Assembly (NCBI GenBank): GCA_037576215.1
Contig: JBANDB010000004.1
Coordinates: forward strand, 2,914,001 to 2,978,000
Direction: 5' to 3'
From: Armillaria gallica
Taxonomy: Eukaryota > Basidiomycota > Agaricomycetes > Agaricales > Physalacriaceae
Length of the DNA stretch: 64,000 nucleotides
Of this stretch, positions 23,740 through 33,460 are shown piece after piece. The first letter of the stretch is position 1. Every line of letters starts with the position of its first letter. The notes beneath the pieces were generated by a model. It saw only the letters and a list, made by a program, of their open reading frames with translations, searched no databases and was not told the DNA's origin. The translations under genes were made by a program, and so were the position numbers.

Positions 23740-24972
23740 CTAATCCTCGCGCTCTTTCCTTCGGCGTGCCTCCTCTTCCTCTTTCTTTCGGCGTGCCTTC
23801 TCTTCCTCTTCCCTTCGGCGTCTCTCGTATCCCTCTTTGTCCCCGTCCCACCACCGCTTCTCATCTTCGAGTAAACCGCTTGGGAAAAATTCGTCGACCA
23901 AAGACTTGCCGACTTTGGGATATTTTTTCTCGAGGTCCATCAGCGCATACATAACCTTTCTCCGCTGGTACTCTTCTACCTTTTCCAGGTGGATCCCACT
24001 CGTGCTGATGTGCCGCTCAGTCCCTGCCACCAAGACATTCTGCACCATGCCTAGACATCCGACGGCGAGCAGATACCATGTATCTTGCTTGAGTGCAGTG
24101 ACGGTAATGAGAAAGACAATCCAGAGTGTTGCGAGCACCAAACATGCGACCTGCGTGAATAAGAATGCATAATTGTCATCCTTCCCGCGAGGTCTCATTC
24201 TTGGTGGCTCTGCTGCTGCCAGATCCTCGAGGTCCAAGCCTACTTTGTTTCCAAGTATCACCATCACATATCTGGTCCCATTCCCGCCAGTGACAATCAG
24301 CGTCTTCTTCGTCTCCCGCCGACATGCCCACTTTTCGGAGTGCCATTGTGGAAGGGCGCCCGTGGCCAAGGCGAGAATTGTCCCCGCGGCGGTGACGAAT
24401 AGAATTGACCAGTTTTCGTGTAGTGCACAGGGAATGGCAGCGACGCCGAACTGGACGAGGATGACGAATAGACCGCTGTACCACCACAGGTCTACGCTCG
24501 GGATCCCTGCCGAATCCGCGTCGACAGCCTTGAATACGGTGATGTTCATCCCTACATCGCCAGGGAGCGGCCTCTGGAAGTCGCGCAAGAGCCGCCCGAG
24601 AACCCACGACTTGTTGTCGCGCTTATAGCCGTTCCCTGCATTGATGACCATGGCTGGGTAGTCAGGCGGGGGTACAAGGCGTCCGTCGCCCAAGACGTCC
24701 ATGAGCGTGTTGAACGAATATGAGACCCAGCCGAAGCTGAAGGCGATGGGAGTGAACGGACGGCCTGCGAGCTGGGCCAGCGCCTTGAGGACGACATCAC
24801 CGCCGATGATGAGGAGTACGGAGAGAGTATCTGAGGGGTTCTGCCATGTACCCCGGATGGTCTGAGATATCGAGTCCCTTTGCATGATCGTCGGTAATGG
24901 GATGGCAGAGCATAGTGCGAAGTCTGCTGCAAGGAAAAGCAGGACGACCAGGGCACTGCGGATAAGCATCAT
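23740..24972 (-). CDS. Fungal multi-pass membrane protein, copy 1 (charged tail)
   Basis: Start chosen at 24972 (410 residues). An upstream in-frame ATG at 25098 exists, but a TATA box sits at 25010-25017 and that stretch aligns with non-coding flank of copy 3. The protein has an N-terminal signal-like helix (LVVLLFLAADFALCSAIP), then DTLSVLLIIGGDVVLKALAQLAGRPF, WVSYSFNTLMDVLGDGRL, a WVLGRLLRDF loop, and hydrophobic segments near residues 180-240 and 290-340. The soluble C-terminal part has GTERHIS and YPKVGKSLVDEFFPSG. The last 35 residues are almost only Arg, Glu and Lys, encoded by a short tandem repeat, and replace the tail of copy 3. The family is common in fungi; its function is unknown to me. 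Confidence 0.8.
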   Translation of the reverse strand: MMLIRSALVVLLFLAADFALCSAIPLPTIMQRDSISQTIRGTWQNPSDTLSVLLIIGGDVVLKALAQLAGRPFTPIAFSFGWVSYSFNTLMDVLGDGRLVPPPDYPAMVINAGNGYKRDNKSWVLGRLLRDFQRPLPGDVGMNITVFKAVDADSAGIPSVDLWWYSGLFVILVQFGVAAIPCALHENWSILFVTAAGTILALATGALPQWHSEKWACRRETKKTLIVTGGNGTRYVMVILGNKVGLDLEDLAAAEPPRMRPRGKDDNYAFLFTQVACLVLATLWIVFLITVTALKQDTWYLLAVGCLGMVQNVLVAGTERHISTSGIHLEKVEEYQRRKVMYALMDLEKKYPKVGKSLVDEFFPSGLLEDEKRWWDGDKEGYERRRREEEEKARRKKEEEEARRRKERED

Positions 24973-25009
24973 GGGTAAGGGCACATAATCAATACATACG
25001 GCTCTGCAC

Positions 25010-25017
25010 TTATATAG
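25010..25017 (-). promoter_or_regulatory. TATA box of membrane-protein copy 1
   Basis: TATATAAG-type motif on the minus strand about 38 bases before the chosen ATG. The aligned position upstream of copy 3 reads GTAAAAG and has lost the motif. Confidence 0.5.
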
Positions 25018-25864
25018 CTGATTCGAGGGCCACCAAGGAGCAGGGCCGGGATTACCTAAGGCGCGAGCATCATTGTAAATGCGCGAAACTTGAAGCATTG
25101 AGGTATGCTGCTGTTGTTTGGCTGTTATGAATGATGGGCATACATATACATGAGGCAGAGGGCAAGTCGCGGGCTTATACAGTGTGAAAGTACCGCTGTC
25201 TGATCGTACGTGACTTGTAGTAGGCTGTGGGCAGGACCGAGGCTCTGTTGTGGATTCGTATCAGAGAAGGACTTGAGAAGGACGAACTAGTTTAGTTGTC
25301 CAATGAGCCAGACTCGAATAGTCACTGTGATCGAAGACCGGGCTATGATGTGGTGTTGGAAACAGATCATCCATGTTGTGTTCTTGAGAATCGTTGAATG
25401 GCACACCACGTTCAAGGGTGCCGGTGATCGACGAGACCACAAGTCCCTCGCAGACGCGCCTACATCTCCTGCAGGCGTGGACATGCCAGGTCTCATGTCG
25501 AATTCTGGAAAAATCACCCTTCCTCCTAGTCGATCTCAGAACGTCCATCCACCAAGAACTAACACGTTAATGAGTCATGTCGAGAAGTCACCATCACTGG
25601 AAGTACAGGACGAGAAATTTCCACGCCCAAGGATGGGACATAACATTGACGAGAGAAGAGGCTTCTGTGAGCGTGCTGCATGTCTTCAGGTGAGGAAAGC
25701 TTTTAGGTGAACGAGCTAGGAACAGTGGGGATTGACTTTGCGTGCACGCCCGAGTCGATGCAGTCCTCGGAGATGACCAGAGATGACTTGGGCATGGGTA
25801 GTGCTAGCGAGGACTCCCAACCATCACCAATGAACAGCTTCGCCGTGGGGTCATTGCTCACATC
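25018..25864. other. No supported gene
   Basis: Upstream flank of membrane-protein copy 1. A plus-strand frame at 25303-25710 has no recognisable content. Confidence 0.4.
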
Positions 25865-26268
25865 AATGAAGGAGACTCTTGCTTTTATCGTGCTTCTTGA
25901 CGAACGCTCGCGGCGTGCACTGGATGACTAATCCAAGCTGCGAATGAAAACCTTGTCAATACATCGAACATGCGCCCGAAAAATTCCACCTACGCTCGTA
26001 TGTATTCTTAAGTATGAAATGCAAGCCCTGGGTGACTGGGTGGGGGGAGGGTAATTTCTGTGTCGGCCCTGAGATGCTTTCAGATGCAGATGCTGAAGCT
26101 GAAGCTGAAGAAGAGCTGGTCGAAGTGAGCAGCCCTGCAGATCTGCAGTTGTTACGTTCTGCTCCAAACTTTCCGACAGGCTCGAAGCCAACTATGATGG
26201 ATATTGCGCCGCGGCGCGCAAGGTGGGCTGTTCCTCAACATACGCTGGAAAGGCACTATGATTCTTGA
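25865..26268 (+). pseudogene. C-terminal relic of a HET gene
   Basis: Matches the 3' third of the HET gene at 33461-35272 in inverted orientation: TAFIVLL-type sequence, IEHAPEKFH-RSYVFL, then an open stretch from 26014 with MKCKPWVTGW, the Ala/Glu-rich run, LLRSAPNFP and the terminal HYDS. Internal stops and a deletion lie before 26014, and no HET domain remains. It ends about 60 bases from the stop of the membrane-protein pseudogene on the other strand. Confidence 0.8.
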
Positions 26269-26324
26269 TAAGAATATTGATTCTTTGTGATCAAATGAGT
26301 ACTCAGGTGTAATATTAACGGTTT

Positions 26325-27305
26325 CGGTTATCTGCAGACGGTGATAGTTTCTTTTCGACGACTCCCATGATCTCTGCATGATGTTGCCTGACCTGAGCTC
26401 CACGATCCGTGACCGGTCCTCGCTTCGCCAAGCTACCCGGGCGCTTCTCCTCTCGGAGTTTCTCGTATCCCTCTTTCGATCCGGCCCACCACTGCGTCTC
26501 AGCTTCGAGTGAACCGCTTGGAAAAGTTCGCCGACCAAGGACTTGCCGACATTGGGATAGTCTTCCTCGAGGTCCATGAGCACATCCATAACCTCTTCTT
26601 GCTGATATTCTTCTACCTTTTCCAAGTGAATCCCGCTCGTGCTGATGTGCCGCTCGGTCCCCGGCACCAAGACGTTCTGCACCATGCCTAGACATCCAAC
26701 GCCGAGCAGACACCACGTATCTTGCTTGAGTGCAGTGACGGTGATGAGAAAGACAATCCAGAGTGTTGCGAGCGTCAAACACGCGAACTGGGTGAGCAAG
26801 AACGCATAGTTGTCATGCTTTCCGCGAGGTCTCATTCGTGGTGGCTCTGCCGCTGCCAGATCCTCGAGGTCCAAGCCTACTCCCCTTCCGAGTATCATCA
26901 TCACATACACATACCTAGTCCCATTCCCGCCGGTGATACTTAGCACTTTCTTTGTCTTCCGCCGACACGCCCACTTTTCGGACCGCTACTGTGGAAGTGC
27001 GCCTGTGGCCAAGCGAGCATCATCCCCACGGTGGTGATGAATAAAATTGACCAGTTTTGGTGGAGCGCACAGGGAATGACAGCGACGCCGAGCTGAATGA
27101 GGATGACGAGTAGACCGCTGTACCACCACAGATCTACGCTCGGTATCCCTGCCGAATCCGCGTCGACAGCCTCGAAGACGGTCATTCCTACACGCAGCGG
27201 CCTCTGAAAGTCGCGCAGGAACCGCCCGAGGACCCACGACTTGCTGTCGCGCTGGTATCTGTTCTGTACATTGATGACCATGGCTGGGTAGTCGGGCGGG
27301 CCCGT
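26325..27305 (-). pseudogene. Membrane protein, copy 2 (truncated, frameshifted)
   Basis: Homologous to copies 1 and 3, but the N-terminal 90 or so residues are missing. Frame changes are needed near 26940-26990 (CRRK-KVLS region) and near 26520 (GELF-SG region), and a small tandem insertion adds codons in RYVYVMMILG. Its tail matches copy 3 (EKLREEKRP, then RQHHAEIMGV). It cannot encode the full protein. Confidence 0.85.
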
Positions 27306-27741
27306 ACGAGACGTCCGTCGCCAGAGTCTTCGTTATTAGTGGGGGAGTAGTGCAGGCGACACGATGATGTAATGCGTGAGATGCTAGGAATTGAGGAAGC
27401 CCGGAGAGCAGATAGCAGGATGCCTTTATAGTGTTGGCAGCTAGGGGAATAGCTAGGGGAAGTGGTTGATGTACGTACTAAGTAGTTTCTCGCTTTCAAT
27501 TTCGGCTCAAAGCTGCGTAAGCCAAACATCTTCTACTTGAAGGAACTTCACCGTGGACAGGACAACTTCATTCAGTATAAAGTCGAAAATCCCGTTCGAG
27601 CACTAGGTTTAAGGCTTAGATTGTGCAAAGGATTTTGAAAGGAGGGGAAGTAAAGTTCCTTCTTGAGGGCCGGCCCGAACATGAAACGCGCTCCGTCACA
27701 GAGACGTCACGTCACACCGCGTTTTCGTTTCTTACGATATC
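27306..27741. other. NSE3 upstream region, no gene
   Basis: Begins where similarity to the membrane-protein family breaks off. It presumably contains the NSE3 promoter. No core motif recognised. Confidence 0.45.
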
Positions 27742-29037
27742 ATGAGTCGTGCAGGCACCCGTCAAAGACCTTCAGGCGCATCCCAGGCACAGTCCCAGTC
27801 AAGAGCTACTCAGAGAACTCAGCGAAATAGAGCAGAAGAGACCGAGGACGAGGAGGAAGATGGCGACGCATCCATGGATGTCGACGACGAAGAAAATGAG
27901 CCCAGAGACGACGTGCGTGATTCCGAAATCGCCTTTTCTCGCGTCACTGACGTGACTTCAGGACCTCGTACGGAAATCTAATCAACTGGTGCGCCTGGCT
28001 CTGTTTGCAGAACACAAACGGAATCCTTTGCGCAGGGAGGAGATATCAAAGAAAGGTCGATAAACTCAGAACTTCATGATTATCGCTCCTTCTGATATTG
28101 CTTGCAGTACTTGGCTCGAATACGCGCGCTTTCAATCAGGTCCTTCAACTCGCACAAACTACGCTCCAGAAGACCTTTGGGATGGAGCTCGTTGAGCTTC
28201 GCTCTCGCGCAGAACTAGGCAAGGACGGTGTAGGCGGCGACGAGGACCTTGAGGAAGCCAGGAAGGCAGTTGGAGTCAAAAAGAAAGGTGTGCTTACTGT
28301 CCAGTCTCCTCCTTGCCCTCGCTGAGCGAATGTTAGCCGCTGCCGCTGGGTCCAAGAGCTATATCTTGCGCTCGATCCTCAACCCCACCATTATCGAGGA
28401 GGCGGCTCAGGTCAGCGAGAAGATCTTGGAGGAGGAAGCCTTGGAGGAAGACGACAATGACGACGACGACGACGAACGGGGCGCCCGGTCCTATGGCAGC
28501 CTTATCTCGTGGAGCCACACCGACCAGATTGGTTCTCTAGGGATCCTCTATATCATCCTCGCCCTCATCCTCGTGAGCGGCCGAGTGCTGAGCGACGCGG
28601 AGCTCCGTGCGCATCTGAAGAAACTCCGTCAGCCAATGTCAGGTTCCGTCAAGTTCGACGCCCACGCGACGCATAAGAGCGCGTCGATGGAGGCGTACAT
28701 GAATATGATCATCCGTCAGGGCTTCGTGGAGCGCGTGGCGGTGGGCGATGCGAAGAAGGGGAAAGGCAAGCGTGTGCGTGCGACCCAGGGAGACGAAGAC
28801 TCCGGGGCGACATATGAATGGCGGTGGGGCAATCGGGCGCACAGCGAGGTTGGGGAGAAGGCGATCGCCCAGTTTGTGGCGGAGTTCATGGTGGGAGAGC
28901 AGGAGGCTGAAGATGAGGAAGAGGATGGTGGGAGGGCGCGAGGAAGGCGAAAACAGGACCGTGCACAGAATAAGGTGGAAAAGATGGCTGCTGGTATCGA
29001 AAGAGCCGCTGGTGGTAATTTATCTGATCTCAAGTAA
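27742..29037 (+). CDS. NSE3: SMC5/6 complex subunit Nse3 (MAGE domain)
   Basis: Spliced as 27742..27912, 27962..28055, 28108..28287, 28337..29037, giving 381 residues. Nse3 is the MAGE-family partner that, with the RING protein Nse1 and the kleisin Nse4, forms the DNA-binding module of the SMC5/6 complex in the nucleus. The N-terminus is Gln/Arg-rich followed by an acidic patch (EEDGDASMDVDDEEN). The MAGE winged helices read DLVRKSNQLVRLALFAEHKR-PLRREEISKKVL, FNQVLQLAQTTLQKTFGMELVEL, GILYIILALILVSGRVLSDAEL and YMNMIIRQGFVER. A Lys/Arg-rich C-terminus ends GIERAAGGNLSDLK. Fragments of this gene occur at 517-815, 5525-5752 and about 32697-32870. It sits between two HET/membrane-protein blocks. 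Confidence 0.88.
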
Positions 29038-29540
29038 TTGATATCGTTGTTATCGTGCTCTCTTCTTTTGTTTTGTTTCATTAGTGTACTGCTCATATAT
29101 ATGTGCTACTGTACACGGGTTTCATCCTCCTACTGATTATTTTATGATTCCTTCTACATGAACTGTACATTTGCTTCGTATCCAAGCATAAATTATGTCT
29201 AGAATTATGATGCCATAGGTGAGGTGAGAAAAATTGCATTGTTTCGTGAAAAAGGATGTCGAGTAGCCATACAAGAAATTGAATGGAAGGGAATCCCGCC
29301 AGACTCTGCATGCTTGCAATGAGTTCAAATTCGCCAGCCTTTCATAGTTAAGCAAAGATTAGCATGGTAGTGATCGCAGCTTGTGCGCTCAGAAGGCTGG
29401 ACGCCGAATAAGGTGGCGGGATCTATATTCATACGCGTTTGCTCTCCATCTCTCTACCAGGAATCGCACGAGGTCTGTGAAAGCGTTGGGGATGGATAAG
29501 GGGCTGGGATTGTGTCGTTTCACCAGTTTTGAGAGACACT
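29038..29540. other. NSE3 3' flank
   Basis: The first 170 bases are the NSE3 3' UTR, recognisable because they were copied to 5590-5752. The rest has no gene. Confidence 0.55.
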
Positions 29541-30570
29541 AAGATAGAAGTGGGTTACACTACCGGGAAGAGAGCATCTGAGAGTTCAAAGATCAGCTTC
29601 TTCGCTAATAGACTGTCCAGAGGCGCTGAAGTTAAGATTCCTAGTGCTGTATCTAGAGGAAAATGCACAAGAACAGATGCCTGCATCGACCAAAGCCAAG
29701 CCTGCCTCCTCGTTTCTTTAATCTTTAGGGATGCAGAATCGCCGGGATGGACCAGCTTTTCGATCTGGCATGCGGGTAGTCCTTCCTCCATCGTACTTCC
29801 TAGGCCGTCCACCAAAAGGGGATATAGCGACGTAGGGAGTTTGGGAAGCCTTGGATCCCTCCCCCTTGTAGCAGATCGTACACTGCTGATAAGGGAGGTT
29901 TTGTATAGGCACAAGTGCAAGTCCCCATGACGGTGTAGGTGGAGATATCAATCGTATTCCGAACGCAGGCTTCCTCGGTACCGTGACGGATGAAGGGCTC
30001 GCAGGTACCCGCATACGCTTGATGGCGAGGGGACACCAGCACGGCGTTCTTGATAAGAGGGAAAAAGGACGACACTGGGAATGAGTGGCCCGGTTTTTAG
30101 GACCGCATGAGCGAAGAGCCCCCTCGGGAACTAGCCATTGAACAAGGAACGGTGCAAGCATGAAGAGGCCAGTCTGTAGATTCACGTCTCCAGGGAGGTC
30201 AAATCCTCTTCCACGCACTCTACCCACCGATGGGACAACTATCGAACGTGTCACCACCAAAGAAGCAGCAGAATGAGCATATTTACCTTCACTGTCCACG
30301 GAAAGCAGGAGTTTCCCGGGTAACTTTGCGTTCAAAGACAGCTACGAGGAGCCCGAATGTGAAGAGGCACTGGAAATGGACGAGCATCTCGTCCACGGTG
30401 CGAGCGCGTAACCGTCGTGCTTCCCCCCAAGCCATTTCATTGACTTGAAATAGAACGTGCCATTGGCGGGTCTGGGAGCTCGAGGAGAGTGGCGTCCATA
30501 ACATGTGGTACCACGTTAGCCAAACTACGAGATCCCGGCGAGAATTTGTAGAAGATGGGTACTCTGCCAA
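29541..30570 (-). pseudogene. Diverged HET gene relic
   Basis: Successive pieces in different frames resemble the HET protein at 35842-37905: HFQCLFTFGLL near 30350 (compare HQSLYTFGLL), VRNTIDISTYTVMGTCTCAY-KP near 29930 (compare INTIDTSSYSNRHAMDGCTCAYSKP), TPYVAIS near 29840, DGLGSTMEEGLPACQI near 29790, and LLAKKLIFEL near 29600. The HET core between these last blocks is largely deleted and several frameshifts separate the pieces. It is more distant than the two tandem copies. Confidence 0.75.
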
Positions 30571-31284
30571 TGTGAACTTTATGCCTGGTGGTGGTGTGGG
30601 GGGAGCTGAGAGCCTCTGCTGTTGAATGTTGAACGTTGAAGTGTTGATGACAACAGCATCCTGACTCGCGCTATCTTCATCCGCTACGTGTGACTGGGCG
30701 GCTGGTTACAGCTGAGGTGTATGTATCTGTATCGATTCATGATTGCTGAGTGATCGATATCTATGCTGGTGGTAGGATGGAGCAGTAGCCGAGAACTAGA
30801 GAGGGCACTGTTAGTAAAATCCAATTACCATAGCGTGGACTACAGAGCAGATAAGGGAATGAGTATAGATCTGGTAATATCTTGACGTTAAATGAATATG
30901 AAAGCAGCGTAAACGGGAATCACAGTCTGGCCTAGTCTAATAGGCTCGTGCACCAGGTCGCGTGGTGGGTGGAGAAACCATTTTCGGACGTGATTGATAG
31001 GCGAAAACTCCGAAGCTCCGATCACTTTTGCTGGTGCGTAAATTTGATCATCACCTTTGCCCCCACGGAAGCTTACTTACTTGATCGTGTTCACTTGGAA
31101 ATCACCACCTGCTTGATGTTGTACCAACACCCGCCGAAATAACTTGCTTCGTTTGGTACTGAACTGCAGGAATACATAGCGTGACAGCCTTGATGCTCCT
31201 TATGCCATCCCGGCCCTGCTCCTTGATGGTGTTTGAATTAGCCGTAAAAGTGCGGAGTGTACGTATTTCGTGCTCTTATTCACG
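30571..31284. other. No supported gene
   Basis: Flank between the HET relic and membrane-protein copy 3. The last 150 bases align with the promoter flank of copy 1. Confidence 0.45.
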
Positions 31285-32568
31285 ATGCTTGTCCGCGGCG
31301 TCCCGTTTGCTCCGCTTTTCTTCTTCGCAGACCTCGCACTATGCTCTGCCATCCCAAAACCAACCATGATCATGCAAAGGGATTCAATATCCCAGACCAT
31401 CCGGGGTACATGGCAAAACCCTTCAGATACTTTGTCCATACTCCTCATCATCGGCGGTGACGTCGTCCTCAAGGCCCTGGCCCAGCTGGCAGGTCGTCCG
31501 TTTACTCCCATTGCCTTCAGCTTCGGCTGGGTCTCGTATTCATTCAACGCGCTCATGAACGTCTTCGGCGACGGACGTCTCGTACCCCCGCCCGACTACC
31601 CAGCCATGGTCATCAATGCACAGAACGGATACAAGCGCGACAGCAAGTCATGGGTCCTCGGCCGGCTGTTGCGCGACTTTCAGAGGCCGCTGCGTGACAG
31701 TGTAGGAATGACCATCACGGTCTTCGAGGCTGTCGACGCGGACTCGGCAGGGGTACCGAGCGTGGATCTGTGGTGGTACAGCGGTCTGCTCGTCATCCTC
31801 GTTCAGCTCGGCGTCGCTGCCATTCCCTGTGCACTACACGAAAACTGGTCGATTCTATTCATCACCGCCGCGGGGACGATGCTCGCCTTCGCGACAGGTG
31901 CACTCCCACAATGGCGGTCCGAAAAGTGGGCATGTAGGCGGAAGACGAAAAAGGTGCTGAGTGTCACAGGCGGGAATGGGACTAGGTATGTGATGGTGAT
32001 ACTCGGAAGGGGAGTAGGCTTGGACCTCGAGGATCTTGCAGCGGCAGAGCCACCAAGAATGAGACCTCGCGGGAAGGATGACAATTATGCATTCTTGTTC
32101 ACTCAGGTCGCATGTTTGGTGCTCGCAACACTCTGGATCGTCTTTCTCATTACAGTCACTGCACTCAAGCAAGATACATGGTATCTGCTTGGCGTCGGGT
32201 GTTTAGGCATGGTGCAGAACGTCTTGGTGGCGGGGACCGAGCGGCACATCAGCACGAGCGGGATCCACCTGAAAAAGGTAGAAGATTACCAGCAGGAAGA
32301 GGTTATGGATGCGCTGATGGACCTCGAGGAAGACTATCCCAATGTCGGCAAGTCCTTGGTCGGCGAACTTTTCCCAAGCGGTTTACACGAAGCTGAGACG
32401 CAGTGGTGGGCCGGGTCGAAAGAGGGATACGAGAAACTCCGAGAGGAGAAGCGCCCGGATAGCTTGGCGAAGCGGGGACTGGTCACGGCTCGTGCAGCCC
32501 AGGCCAGACAATACCATGCAGAGATCATGGGAGTCACCGAAAAGAAATTATCACCGTCTGCCGAGTAA
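31285..32568 (+). CDS. Fungal multi-pass membrane protein, copy 3
   Basis: Start at the first in-frame ATG (31285), 427 residues in one exon. Layout as in copy 1: a signal-like helix with ADLALCSAIP, IIGGDVVLKALAQLAGRPFTP, WVSYSFNALMNVFGDGRL, WVLGRLLRDFQRPL, hydrophobic segments around residues 165-235 and 285-340, and a soluble C-terminal part with YPNVGKSLVGELFPSG and a tail AQARQYHAEIMGV. The frame is fully open and over 80% similar to copy 1. The TATA box of copy 1 is not conserved here, so expression may differ. In the ancestral layout the gene is convergent with the HET gene, about 75 bases stop to stop, before a segment was inserted. Confidence 0.8.
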   Translation: MLVRGVPFAPLFFFADLALCSAIPKPTMIMQRDSISQTIRGTWQNPSDTLSILLIIGGDVVLKALAQLAGRPFTPIAFSFGWVSYSFNALMNVFGDGRLVPPPDYPAMVINAQNGYKRDSKSWVLGRLLRDFQRPLRDSVGMTITVFEAVDADSAGVPSVDLWWYSGLLVILVQLGVAAIPCALHENWSILFITAAGTMLAFATGALPQWRSEKWACRRKTKKVLSVTGGNGTRYVMVILGRGVGLDLEDLAAAEPPRMRPRGKDDNYAFLFTQVACLVLATLWIVFLITVTALKQDTWYLLGVGCLGMVQNVLVAGTERHISTSGIHLKKVEDYQQEEVMDALMDLEEDYPNVGKSLVGELFPSGLHEAETQWWAGSKEGYEKLREEKRPDSLAKRGLVTARAAQARQYHAEIMGVTEKKLSPSAE

Positions 32569-32697
32569 TGCGACAGCCGAAACCTTTACTGCTGATGTAC
32601 AAGTAGTGGTTCATAAAGAATCGATATTCTTCTCATCAGTTATAGTGCCTTTCCAACGAACACCCACCCTGCCTGTATCCACCATAGTCGGCTTCAA
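32448..32697 (+). repeat. Direct repeat, left copy (membrane-protein 3' end to HET 3' tip)
   Basis: Same order as 33266-33545: membrane-protein C-terminal codons, stop, spacer, and the first bases of the HET 3' end. After the HET tip this copy jumps into MAGE sequence. Confidence 0.75.
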
Positions 32698-32870
32698 AGT
32701 TATCTCGTGGAGTCATACAGACCAAATTGGTTCTCTACATCATCCTCGCGCTGATTCTCGTGAGCGGCCGAGTGTGGCGTATATGAACAGGGCGGTAAGA
32801 AGGGAAAGGCAAGCCCGTCGACCCTGGGGCAATCGGGAGGTAGGAGAGAACAAGCCTCACAGCGCCGTTA
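32698..32870 (+). pseudogene. MAGE (NSE3) fragment
   Basis: Matches NSE3 exon 4 (from SWSHTDQIGSL through the following helix, then pieces around the GKGKR and WGNR segments) with deletions. The junction to the preceding HET tip is the same as at 517, and it shares the CAAAGTTAT bases not found in NSE3. Confidence 0.7.
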
Positions 32871-33265
32871 GCTTGTGTCTTTCGGTTCCTGCCGCTCTCC
32901 TGTACACGAGAGTATGTTCCTCTACATTTTGGAGACTCAGTCACGCAACGCGGCTAACGAACATCAAGGTCCGAGGAACCCATTCCCCTAGTCAGGCTAG
33001 CCAAGGGACAATAGTAAGAACAGCGCAGCTTTCCTTTCTATTTCACCAGCACCCGCATGGTCTCCAGTGTTGCCTCTACGACTATGGAAGAGCTGGGATC
33101 AGCTACACACTCCCCCACCACTCTACATCGTGCGCTCCCGATACTCGCACTAGGCTCTCGAAAACGAAACAAGACCAGCATTGCACACCGCTCAGCACTC
33201 GTGTCCCACAGGAGACATTAGAGATTTAGGTGCCCAGCGAAAGCTAGGCTCTTCTTCCATCTTTG
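32871..33265. other. Unidentified segment inside the insertion
   Basis: An open plus-strand stretch with no recognisable protein. It lies between the MAGE fragment and the right direct repeat. Confidence 0.4.
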
Positions 33266-33460
33266 GATGAGCGCCCGGGTAGCTTGGTTAAAAGAGGACC
33301 GGTCACGGATCGTGCGGCTCAGGCCAGACAGTACCATGCAGAGATCATGGGAGTCACCAAAAAGACATTAACACCGTCTGCCTAGTAATGCATCAGCCGA
33401 AACTAGGGTATAATTACTGCTGATGAAAAGGTAGTGATTCACAAAGAATTGATATTCTTC
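33266..33460 (+). repeat. Direct repeat, right copy (membrane-protein 3' relic)
   Basis: Second copy of the membrane-protein C-terminal codons (from the REEKRP-like region to the stop) and the spacer, which here continues into the intact HET gene on the other strand. This side preserves the ancestral convergent junction. Confidence 0.75.

Noticed and set aside
24176..24607. Long frames overlapping membrane-protein copy 1 on both strands
   Set aside because: Alternative-frame readings of a real gene; the same shadows occur at copies 2 and 3.
31803..32172. Minus-strand frames inside membrane-protein copy 3
   Set aside because: Shadows of the conserved plus-strand gene.
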